DNA of 6,470 nt from contig CABUAP010000074.1 of NCBI GenBank assembly GCA_902489675.1, forward strand, positions 1 to 6,470. The letters are read 5' to 3'. The DNA comes from an uncultured Azospirillum sp. (lineage in GTDB: Bacteria > Pseudomonadota > Alphaproteobacteria > RF32 > CAG-239). The notes under the pieces are model-generated. The model did not search any database, was not told the DNA's origin, and worked only from the letters and a program-made list of their open reading frames with translations. Position numbers and translations under genes: made by a program. This document shows, piece after piece, positions 1-6,365 of this stretch. Positions within the stretch are counted from its first letter, which is position 1; each line of letters opens with the position of its first letter.

Positions 1-644
1 ATGGCGGCAATGACTTCCGGTACGGTGGACATCCCGACCGCATCGGCGCCGAGTGTGCGGAAAGCTCGGATTTCGGCCGCAGTTTCAAAATTGGGACCCA
101 GCACCATCAGGTAGACGCCTTCGGGCAGTTTGATCCCGAGTTTGTCCGCAAGCTCTTTTGCCTGTCGGCGCATATCGCGGTCATAAGCATTGCTCATGTC
201 GGGAAAGCGCGGACCGATATTGTCATCGTTGGCGCCGACCAGCGGATTTTGACCCGAAAAATTGATGTGGTCACTGATCAGCATCAGGCTGCCGGGAGTA
301 AAATCGGGGTTGAGCGAACCGGCGGCATTGGTAACGATCAGGCGTTTGATGCCGATTGTTTTTAATGCGTTAACAACCTCGGCAATGACCTGCGGGCGAT
401 GCCCTTCATAAAGATGAAAACGTCCTTGCAGACAAAGGACTTCGCTTTGTCCCAGGTTGCCGATGATCATTTTGCCGGAATGGCCGGCAACGGTTGTGCG
501 GGGAAAGCCCTCAATTGCCGCATAGTCAATGACCAACGGATTTTCGACGGTGTCGGCCACCGAGCCAAGCCCCGAACCGAGGATGACGGCGGTCTGCGGC
601 TTTCTTCCCGCCAGCAGGGTTTTGAATTGTTTGATGTCAATCAT
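1..644 (-). CDS. punA: Purine nucleoside phosphorylase (PNP, trimeric class), C-terminus outside window
   Basis: Cleaves purine (deoxy)ribonucleosides with phosphate to free base and (deoxy)ribose-1-phosphate; a cytosolic salvage enzyme. The first 214 residues are visible of a family usually about 270 long; the gene is cut by the window edge, not broken. Seen in order: GSGLG phosphate loop (23-27), GHSGK with H55, RFHLYEGH (75-82), NAAGS (106-110), GPNFET (183-188) whose Glu187 matches the purine-binding Glu of the family, and VGMSTVPE (203-210) with the ribose-contacting Met205. These identify the trimeric PNP family (PunA/XapA/human PNP) rather than hexameric DeoD. The wording GPNFETAAEIR, rather than the commoner GPSFET, resembles what I recall of E. 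coli XapA (xanthosine phosphorylase). The Asn equivalent to human Asn243, which sets 6-oxopurine preference, would lie beyond the edge, so substrate range is open. The ATG at 644 has an AAGGA site 8 bases upstream. It follows the cdd stop by one base, so the two genes are almost certainly co-transcribed. Confidence 0.94.
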   Translation of the reverse strand, partial: MIDIKQFKTLLAGRKPQTAVILGSGLGSVADTVENPLVIDYAAIEGFPRTTVAGHSGKMIIGNLGQSEVLCLQGRFHLYEGHRPQVIAEVVNALKTIGIKRLIVTNAAGSLNPDFTPGSLMLISDHINFSGQNPLVGANDDNIGPRFPDMSNAYDRDMRRQAKELADKLGIKLPEGVYLMVLGPNFETAAEIRAFRTLGADAVGMSTVPEVIAA

Positions 645-645
645 G

Positions 646-1035
646 CTAAAATTCCTTAAAAGCGTTGGGTAACAAGTCCCTGACAGTCATAATTTTTTGA
701 ACGTCCTTGTCGTCGGCCAGCAGAACTTCCGTTTCCGGCTGTGAAAACTCAAAAATCCGTTGCAGGCAGGCGCCGCAGGGGGTGATCAGGCTTTGGCCGT
801 CGGAGGTGATGAGAATCCGTCTTATTTTAGTTCCGCCGCCGCAAATCATGGCTGCAATCGCGCCGGCTTCGGCGCAGGTGCCGCAGGGATAAGAAATGTT
901 TTCGACATTGCAGCCGCTGTAAAATTTACCGTTGTCGGCTTCAATCGCCGCTCCGACCTTAAATCGGGAGTAGGGGGTGTAGGCATTGGCAAGCGCTTGA
1001 CGGGCAAAAGTGAAAAGTTGATGATAATTTTTCAT
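646..1035 (-). CDS. cdd: Cytidine deaminase
   Basis: Hydrolytically deaminates cytidine and deoxycytidine to uridine and deoxyuridine in the cytosol, for pyrimidine salvage. At 129 residues it is the size of the small homotetrameric class. Visible motifs: PYSRFKVGAA (21-30), NVEN (43-46, ribose-binding Asn43 and Glu45), CAE with zinc ligand Cys54 and proton-shuttle Glu56, and PCGAC with zinc ligands Cys87 and Cys90. All catalytic residues are present. Two usual arginines are not: the residue after the catalytic Glu is Ala57 (CAER in Bacillus subtilis and human enzymes), and the residue after the last zinc Cys is Leu91 where CRQ is usual. The CAEAGAI form is one I associate with alphaproteobacterial Cdd. 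It is the first gene of the operon, with a strong promoter about 43 bases upstream. The ribosome-binding site is weak: an AAGG 12 bases before the ATG. No better in-frame start was found upstream. The TAG stop lies one base before the PNP start. Confidence 0.97.
   Translation of the reverse strand: MKNYHQLFTFARQALANAYTPYSRFKVGAAIEADNGKFYSGCNVENISYPCGTCAEAGAIAAMICGGGTKIRRILITSDGQSLITPCGACLQRIFEFSQPETEVLLADDKDVQKIMTVRDLLPNAFKEF
653..657 (-). promoter_or_regulatory. Ribosome-binding site for the PNP gene, inside the 3' end of cdd
   Basis: On the minus strand AAGGA lies 8 bases before the ATG at 644. It sits within the last codons of cdd, whose TAG ends one base before that ATG. This supports the chosen PNP start and suggests translational coupling between the two genes. 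Confidence 0.65.
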
Positions 1036-1077
1036 GTTCGTGCTTGACCTTAAATGTTTTATTTATCAATATAAGGT

Positions 1078-1106
1078 ATATTATGCTACGATTACGGTTT
1101 TAGCAA
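1078..1106 (-). promoter_or_regulatory. Sigma70-like promoter for the cdd-PNP operon
   Basis: Minus-strand -35 TTGCTA (1106-1101), a spacer of exactly 17 bases, and -10 TAATAT (1083-1078), one or two mismatches from consensus in each box. Transcription would begin near 1071, giving a leader of about 35 bases before the cdd ATG. It lies in the 111-base divergent gap at 1036-1146. On the plus strand I could not pick a convincing promoter for the AsmA gene there; TTGACC (1044-1049) and TATAAG (1070-1075) are present but 20 bases apart. No tRNA or riboswitch-like fold was recognised in the gap. Prediction from sequence only. Confidence 0.6.
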
Positions 1107-1134
1107 AGATTATTTTTGATTTTTGCATTTTGAA

Positions 1135-1139
1135 AAGGA
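1135..1139 (+). promoter_or_regulatory. Ribosome-binding site that fixes the AsmA start
   Basis: AAGGA lies 7 bases before the ATG at 1147. An in-frame TTG at 1123 would add eight residues, but it lies upstream of this site and has no comparable site of its own. Starting at 1147 also gives a clean N-terminal anchor (MWKK followed by a hydrophobic run). Confidence 0.7.
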
Positions 1140-1146
1140 AGCGTCT

Positions 1147-4100
1147 ATGTGGAAAAAAGTTTTGCTGCTGTTTATCATTTTGATTTTGGTTGCCGTTGGC
1201 GGGATAACCGTTTATCTCAACAACATCGACTGGAACCGTCATAAAGATAAGATATCCCAGCAGTTTTCGGCGGCAACCGGCAAAGAAGTGGTGTTTGACG
1301 GTCCGGTGCGCTTCAGCCTGTTTCCGTCCCCTTATCTGGAGGCTGCGGATATCGGCATTTATAACCGTACAGCCAAAGGCGAACGGGTTCTTTTGGCCAA
1401 AATACAAAAGTTGGTTTCGACTCTTTCGATCCGCTCTTTGATCAGCGGAAACTTTAATGTGGAGAGAATGCGGCTGGTTGAACCGGAAATTTATGTTGAA
1501 GCATATTCCGACGGCAAGCTCAATTGGCAGTCGATGGGCGGAAACCAACAGGCTTTTCAGGTAGACAATGTGGAAATGTCGCTTGACAGCCTGACGGTGG
1601 AAAAAGCCAAAATGCACCTGATTAATAATGATTATGACGTTAATGCGGTTCTGGACAATATGAATGCCGAAATTATTGCCCAAAGCTTGTTCGGTCCCTA
1701 TCGGATCGAGGGCAGCTATGTCAAAGACAACAGCCCCGGCGGTTTTGCCGTTTCTCTCGGTCAATTTTCCGACAGTTTTGCTACTTCGGTCAATGCGGTG
1801 ATCAGCCACCCGCAATCGGAGAGCTATGTGCGTTTTGACGGCACAATTCTGTTAAATAACGATGCAATTAACGGTAACTTGATTTTTGAATCGCAGAATC
1901 CGGTTAACTTTTTTAATACTAATTTTAAAAATGTAAAAATTTCGGAAGATTATGAACAGCCGCTGGCGCTTTCCATGGAGCTCAAGACCGACAAATCGCA
2001 GATCAGCCTGGGCAATATTGTGATCAAATACGGCGGCAGCGCCGGCGCCGGCAATATCCTGATCCCCCGAACCGAACAGCAGATCGGGGATAACGGAATG
2101 GAACGGCGGCGGATTGATGCGGTTTTCAATATGACGGAATTTGAATTGGAACCGGCGGTTCATCTGGTGCGCGATTTTATTAAACAATTTGATCGCAAGG
2201 AAAATTATGTCCCCGAATACGATTTTGATGTGATTGCCGATTTGAAGGCATTGAAAACAATGTATAACGGTCAGGTTATCCGTGATTTTGACCTGAGTAT
2301 CGATTTTATGAATAATGTGCTGAAAATCCAAAATTTGAGTGCCACCATGCCCGGTGAAGCTTCTGCCAAAATCCGCGGCGAGGTGTTTGGGGTTGAGAAA
2401 AAAATGACTTATAACTTCAATCTCACTTCCAGCATGAGCGACTTCGGCAAATTTGCCAAATGGCTGAAATTGGAGGTTGAGCCTTTTGCGCAGGGAACTT
2501 ATAAAAAGGCAAGTTTTTCGGCGACCTTGGAAGGCACAACCGATATGATCAAAATTGCGCCGTTTGACTTAATGCTGGATAAGAGCGCGGTTAACGGCAA
2601 GATTGCAATTGTCCGCAATGATAAAACCCGCTGGTTTGTAATCGCGGACGGTGACAGTATCAATTTTGATAATTATATTGCGCCGCTGCCGGCCGATGTT
2701 GCCGGAAAAAACTGGCGTGAACGGCTGCAATACCGTTTCGGCAAATTGGCTTTCTTAAAAGATGCGGATCTGCAATTCCGCAGTTCTCTGAAAGCCGGAA
2801 TTTTTGAAAAAATTCCGTTTGAAAATCTGGAAATGGAGGCTACCGTTCGCAACGGGGTGATGAAGATTGACGATTTGTCAGTCAAAAGCGTTGCCACCGG
2901 TGATTTTACTTTTAAGGGAGAATTGAACGGTTTTGGACAGGTCCCTCAGGTTAAAAATATGAGATATCAAGTCAATATTGCCGATGTGCCGTCATTTTTG
3001 AGCAAATTCGGCATTGTGGTCGACAAGGTTAATTTTAATGAGCTGAATCGTTTTTCGGCTTCGGGGATTGTGACCGGCGGTTTGGATCGGGCAGCATTAA
3101 AGAATGTGGCGCGGCTTGGGGATATTGATGCCGCTTATCACGGGGAGGTTTCTTACCGTAATAATGCTTATTATCTGAACGGGAAAACAGAAATTAAAGC
3201 CCCCGCTTTTGTTAAAATGCTGAATAATTTTGCAATTGAATATGAGCCGGATTATCCGTTGGGGTTGTTCAAATTATCCGCGGCGGTTAAGACCAGCGGC
3301 AATGTGGTGCTGTTAAACAATCTCAATGCCAATATTGGCGCCAATAATTTTATCGGCAGTTTGGCATATCAAAAGAAAGACGGCAGACATCAGGTCAAGG
3401 CCGATTTGTCGCTTAACCGGTTTGAGTTTGAAAAGTTTTTCTATAATGTTAATCAGAAAAACGATAAAAACAACTTCCGCAATTCGGCAGAAAGCGCAAC
3501 CTTTATTGTTCGACCTCGTTTAAGCCAGGTGCGAATCAATTATGACTGGCTGAAAAACTGGGATATTAACGCCGGGTTGAGGATGGAAACGCTGTTGTTT
3601 AACAATGTTTCGTTTACCCAAACATCGGGGCGACTCCAACTCAACAAAGGCTTGTTAAAAATCAGTGATTTTGCCGGAGAAATCTCCAAAGGCACGGTTA
3701 ATGGCGAACTTGAGCTTGATGTTGTGCAGGAACCCCGCCTGAGCGGAAAAGGCCGCATTGCGGGAATGAGTATCAATAAAGACAGCTGGAGCGGCAGTGT
3801 TTACGGACTGACCAAGGGTTTGTTAAACGCAGAAATTGATTTTAATGCGCCGGCCGTTTCGATAGAGAGTCTTTTAACCGGAATGTCGGGAACCATTAAG
3901 TTCAATATGACAGAGCCGACGGTAAAAGGCTGGAACTTCGGTAAAATCGAAAATGATTTGAGCAAACGCGATGTTTCCGACGGTTTTGCGATTGTGGCGC
4001 GGGACGCTTTGGGACAGGGCGAAACCGAATTTGACAAGTTTAACGGAGAGGTTCGGCTTGATCAAGGCGTTTATAACGTTACCAATGCACATTTCGTTAA

Positions 4101-5346
4101 TGACGATGTAAAGATTGATATGCTGGCCGACGGCAGTTTGAAAGACTGGACGAATAAAGCCGAGTTTATGGTTGCTTTTGAAGATGCCAAAGTTTCCGGA
4201 TTTGATTTTTCTTATGACGGATCAATCAATACGCCGATACTTAATGTTGATGTCAGTAAAGTGACGGCTGTTTTTGACGCGCATTGGGCCGAATTGGCGG
4301 CGGCGGCCAAAGCCGAGGAGCAGGCGAGAGTTGCAAAATATCGCGGGCTGATGGATGAACAGCAAAAGAAAGCACACGCGGCGGAAACAGTGTTGAATGA
4401 TGAAATTATGCCGGACTTCAAATTGTTCAGTCAACAGGCGCGTGACAGCAAAATGCGAGCCGAATATCAGAATGTGCGGAAGAAAATGGATGCTCTGACA
4501 GCACTGTTGCAGGAAATTTTTGTAAAAGACAACATGGTAGACATTGGCGACGAAATCATTGCGCGGCTTGATGCTCAAAACAAAAAAGCGGACGGACAGC
4601 TCAAGCAGATTCGAGCGGAGCTGGATCGCGTTCATTTGAAAGATGTTAAGCTGCGTATCGGTCAGAGTTATGACGTAATTTTTGAAAATTATAATAATTC
4701 CAAGAAAATCTCTGCCGATTCAATTGATAAATTGGGCGGATTTGAAAAGCGTCTGGCGGCCATTAATACCTCTTTTTATCCGAAAAAGGATCCGAGTATT
4801 ATGGATTGGCAGAAGAAAATTGAAGTCAGTCTGGCGGCAATTGATCAGATCAATGCGGAAACTGCCAAAGACAATATCAGTTTGCAGAATATGAAAGATA
4901 CCGAACAGCTGGAACGTTTCTTCCGCAAATTTGACAATGCTCGTCAAGACAGTGTCAACGAGCTGGCGGCCATGGAAAAGGTGGCGGCCGAACTTATTGC
5001 TTATACCGAAAATAAGGTGGGCGCGGAAGAAAAAGCTTATGCCAACTGGCTGCATGAACAGGAAGTTAAGCGCAAGATGCAGGAAAATACCGGTCAAATT
5101 TCTTCCGGCGGCAAGACGATGACGGTTGAACGTGATTTGGACGATATCCAACGGGCAGAAGCCGCGGTCAAAGATCAGAAAGTTCGGGTGCTTGACTTCT
5201 CCGGGGACGGAGAGGGGGAAGGTTCCGGGGTTGTTGTTTCCGATCGGCAGCCGCAGCGGCGCAGAGAAAAAGCCGGCAGCGGCATCATTCTTCGTCCGGC
5301 GGAAGGCGAAAGTGAGTCCGGCGGGGGAATAATTGTGAAGCAGTAG
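1147..5346 (+). CDS. AsmA-family envelope protein with long helical C-terminal extension
   Basis: An inner-membrane-anchored periplasmic protein of 1,399 residues. Family members (AsmA, TamB, YhdP) are linked to outer-membrane lipid homeostasis and are modelled as groove-forming beta-structures that may carry lipids. Seen: a positively charged start (MWKK), one hydrophobic helix at about residues 5-23, then the AsmA N-terminal signature DWNRHKDKI...FSAATGKEVVFDGPVRFSLFPSPYLEAADIGIYN within 28-73. A long repetitive beta-rich region follows to about 1040. Its last part (FNGEVRLDQGVYNVTNAHF, then a short acidic stretch, then GSLKDWTNKAEFMV) looks like the AsmA_2 end domain, where most relatives stop. 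From about 1044 to 1314 the protein is Ala/Lys/Glu/Gln-rich with only three prolines, suggesting helix or coiled coil. Residues 1350-1399 form a Gly-rich tail with three similar motifs. Codon use and composition do not change visibly at the junction. It is transcribed away from cdd; galU follows 78 bases later with its own likely promoter. The family call is firm; the specific orthologue and the role of the extension are unknown. Confidence 0.92.
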   Translation: MWKKVLLLFIILILVAVGGITVYLNNIDWNRHKDKISQQFSAATGKEVVFDGPVRFSLFPSPYLEAADIGIYNRTAKGERVLLAKIQKLVSTLSIRSLISGNFNVERMRLVEPEIYVEAYSDGKLNWQSMGGNQQAFQVDNVEMSLDSLTVEKAKMHLINNDYDVNAVLDNMNAEIIAQSLFGPYRIEGSYVKDNSPGGFAVSLGQFSDSFATSVNAVISHPQSESYVRFDGTILLNNDAINGNLIFESQNPVNFFNTNFKNVKISEDYEQPLALSMELKTDKSQISLGNIVIKYGGSAGAGNILIPRTEQQIGDNGMERRRIDAVFNMTEFELEPAVHLVRDFIKQFDRKENYVPEYDFDVIADLKALKTMYNGQVIRDFDLSIDFMNNVLKIQNLSATMPGEASAKIRGEVFGVEKKMTYNFNLTSSMSDFGKFAKWLKLEVEPFAQGTYKKASFSATLEGTTDMIKIAPFDLMLDKSAVNGKIAIVRNDKTRWFVIADGDSINFDNYIAPLPADVAGKNWRERLQYRFGKLAFLKDADLQFRSSLKAGIFEKIPFENLEMEATVRNGVMKIDDLSVKSVATGDFTFKGELNGFGQVPQVKNMRYQVNIADVPSFLSKFGIVVDKVNFNELNRFSASGIVTGGLDRAALKNVARLGDIDAAYHGEVSYRNNAYYLNGKTEIKAPAFVKMLNNFAIEYEPDYPLGLFKLSAAVKTSGNVVLLNNLNANIGANNFIGSLAYQKKDGRHQVKADLSLNRFEFEKFFYNVNQKNDKNNFRNSAESATFIVRPRLSQVRINYDWLKNWDINAGLRMETLLFNNVSFTQTSGRLQLNKGLLKISDFAGEISKGTVNGELELDVVQEPRLSGKGRIAGMSINKDSWSGSVYGLTKGLLNAEIDFNAPAVSIESLLTGMSGTIKFNMTEPTVKGWNFGKIENDLSKRDVSDGFAIVARDALGQGETEFDKFNGEVRLDQGVYNVTNAHFVNDDVKIDMLADGSLKDWTNKAEFMVAFEDAKVSGFDFSYDGSINTPILNVDVSKVTAVFDAHWAELAAAAKAEEQARVAKYRGLMDEQQKKAHAAETVLNDEIMPDFKLFSQQARDSKMRAEYQNVRKKMDALTALLQEIFVKDNMVDIGDEIIARLDAQNKKADGQLKQIRAELDRVHLKDVKLRIGQSYDVIFENYNNSKKISADSIDKLGGFEKRLAAINTSFYPKKDPSIMDWQKKIEVSLAAIDQINAETAKDNISLQNMKDTEQLERFFRKFDNARQDSVNELAAMEKVAAELIAYTENKVGAEEKAYANWLHEQEVKRKMQENTGQISSGGKTMTVERDLDDIQRAEAAVKDQKVRVLDFSGDGEGEGSGVVVSDRQPQRRREKAGSGIILRPAEGESESGGGIIVKQ
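4276..5088 (+). other. Helical, probably coiled-coil, extension of the AsmA-family protein
   Basis: Codes for residues about 1044-1314 of the AsmA-family protein. The stretch begins DAHWAELAAAAKAEEQA and is rich in Ala, Lys, Glu, Gln, Asp and Arg, with regularly placed Leu, Ile and Met. Only three prolines occur (one in IMPDF, two in YPKKDP), the pair suggesting a break between two helical bundles. It follows directly on the beta-rich end domain without a stop or change of frame. I recognise no named domain. Helix is inferred from composition, not predicted by a program. Confidence 0.55.
5221..5340 (+). repeat. Three degenerate Gly-Val/Ile motifs at the C-terminal tail of the AsmA-family protein
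   Basis: Residues 1359-1365 (GSGVVVS), 1377-1383 (GSGIILR) and 1392-1398 (GGGIIVK) repeat the pattern G-S/G-G-V/I-V/I-V/L-x, starting 18 and then 15 residues apart. The linkers are charged: one is Arg/Gln-rich, the other Glu/Ser-rich. Only one residue follows the third copy before the stop. The underlying bases differ (ggttccggggttgttgtt, ggcagcggcatcattctt, ggcgggggaataattgtg), so protein similarity exceeds DNA similarity. The pattern suggests short beta strands or linear binding motifs; function unknown. Confidence 0.55.
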
Positions 5347-5356
5347 CAGATAGGAC

Positions 5357-5385
5357 TTGTCGAATCAATTTTTTGTGTTTATAGT
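5357..5385 (+). promoter_or_regulatory. Sigma70-like promoter for the galU-like gene
   Basis: TTGTCG (5357-5362), a T-rich spacer of 17 bases, and TATAGT (5380-5385). Transcription would begin near 5392, leaving a leader of about 33 bases before the ATG at 5425. No terminator hairpin is visible between the AsmA stop and this promoter, so read-through from upstream may add to expression. Confidence 0.58.
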
Positions 5386-5414
5386 ACCGGGTATTAACGT
5401 TACAGTTATTATTT

Positions 5415-5418
5415 GGAG
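5415..5418 (+). promoter_or_regulatory. Ribosome-binding site that fixes the galU-like start
   Basis: GGAG lies 6 bases before the ATG at 5425. An in-frame TTG at 5413 overlaps the approach to this site and would add only four residues, so ATG 5425 is preferred. Confidence 0.65.
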
Positions 5419-5424
5419 ATTTTA

Positions 5425-6318
5425 ATGCAAAGAAGACCCGAGGTTTGTATCCTCCCTGTGGCCGGATTGTCAACACGCAATCTGCCCGCAACCAAAGTTT
5501 TACATAAAGGTTTTTTAACCTTAAACAATCTGCCGATTATTCAGTATGCGATTAATGCCTGCGCGGAAATCGGTATCAAAGATATTGTTTTCATCTATAG
5601 CGATCAATCCTGCAAGCATTTGTTTGAAAGCTATTTTTCACCTAATGCCTGGTTGGAAAAACATTTGGAAGAAAAAGGCAAGCTCGATTTGTTAAAATCG
5701 GTGCGCGATATTATTCCCGAAGGAATGAATTTTCATTTTGCCGAGCAGAGCGAGCCGAAAGGCAACGGTCATGCCGTGCTGATGGCTAAGGATATTGTCG
5801 GCAAGCGTGATTTTGTGGTGATGTGGCCCGATGATGTTTATTATAATGTTCACGGCGGCAAAGGGATTTTGCGTCAGCTGCTGGATGTATATGAAGAAGA
5901 AGGCGGCATGGTGGAAAATATTATGGAATTTCCGCGTGAGCAGATGGTGCGTTACGGTGCTCTGATCGGTGCTGTTCGTGACGGACGCATTGTTCGTGCC
6001 AAAGGCAAAATCGAAAAGCCGGCGTTGGATCAGGTACCTTCCAATTATGCCAGTATGGGACCATATATCCTGCCAAATGAAATTATGGATATTCTGCCGG
6101 AAGTTAAAAAAGGCACTAACGGCGAAATCAATTTGGCCGATGCTGCCGGCCTGGCAGCGGAACGCGGTATGAAATTGACCGGCGTTTTGTGTGATACCAT
6201 GCGCTTTGACTGCGGGACCAATGCGGATTTGGCCAAAGCTAATTTAAAACTTTCTCTGATGGAAAATCCGGATTTGCGTGCTTATTGCAAAGAACTGCTG
6301 GATACCATGATGGTTTAA
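5425..6318 (+). CDS. galU: GalU-like UTP-glucose-1-phosphate uridylyltransferase, divergent
   Basis: Expected reaction: UTP plus glucose-1-phosphate to UDP-glucose and pyrophosphate, in the cytosol, feeding surface polysaccharide and lipopolysaccharide synthesis. The 297 residues match the usual GalU length of about 290-300. Seen in order: PVAGLSTR (11-18), PATK (21-24), IIQYAI (38-43), LEEKGK (81-86) matching the GalU-specific insert, EPKGNGHAV (110-118), WPDD (134-137, candidate metal and sugar-phosphate Asp), IEKP (196-199), PSN (205-207), GEINLADA (233-240) and FDCGT (261-265). The fold and most active-site blocks are therefore present. Several near-invariant positions differ: GLGTR is GLSTR, IPKEML is LHKGFL, KGLGHA is KGNGHA, and DEIQLTDA is GEINLADA. 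Catalytic-type lysines (K24, K28, K198) remain. It could be a true but drifted GalU or a paralogue using another nucleotide or sugar phosphate. It has its own promoter and ends 17 bases before a strong terminator, so it can form a single-gene unit. Confidence 0.88.
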   Translation: MQRRPEVCILPVAGLSTRNLPATKVLHKGFLTLNNLPIIQYAINACAEIGIKDIVFIYSDQSCKHLFESYFSPNAWLEKHLEEKGKLDLLKSVRDIIPEGMNFHFAEQSEPKGNGHAVLMAKDIVGKRDFVVMWPDDVYYNVHGGKGILRQLLDVYEEEGGMVENIMEFPREQMVRYGALIGAVRDGRIVRAKGKIEKPALDQVPSNYASMGPYILPNEIMDILPEVKKGTNGEINLADAAGLAAERGMKLTGVLCDTMRFDCGTNADLAKANLKLSLMENPDLRAYCKELLDTMMV

Positions 6319-6335
6319 GCACTGTTAAAAAGTGT

Positions 6336-6365
6336 AAAAAGGACGGCGATGAGCCGTCCTTTTTT
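6336..6365. terminator. Rho-independent terminator after the galU-like gene
   Basis: A perfect GC-rich stem, GGACGGC (6341-6347) with GCCGTCC (6353-6359), and a five-base loop GATGA. It is flanked by five A on the left and six T on the right, which extend the stem to 12 pairs. On the plus strand the U tract ends the galU-like transcript. On the minus strand the A run would give five U after the stem, so it could also stop a convergent transcript from the right. Confidence 0.93.

Noticed and set aside
399..1047. Plus-strand open frames over the PNP and cdd genes
   Set aside because: They are antisense to two strongly identified enzymes and their translations resemble no family.
1044..1075. 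Plus-strand TTGACC and TATAAG as a promoter for the AsmA gene
   Set aside because: The spacing is 20 bases, too long for a standard sigma70 promoter; kept only as a remark.
1081..1815. Minus-strand open frame of 244 codons overlapping the start of the AsmA gene
   Set aside because: It lies antisense to a clear AsmA N-terminal signature, has no recognisable domain or ribosome-binding site, and runs through the divergent promoter gap. It is a shadow of the coding strand, as are the 159-codon frame at 1852-2331 and the shorter antisense frames at 4222-4635 and 4720-5151.
5395..5402. TAACGTTA palindrome just downstream of the galU-like promoter
   Set aside because: Its position would suit an operator, but eight bases with no second copy is too little evidence.
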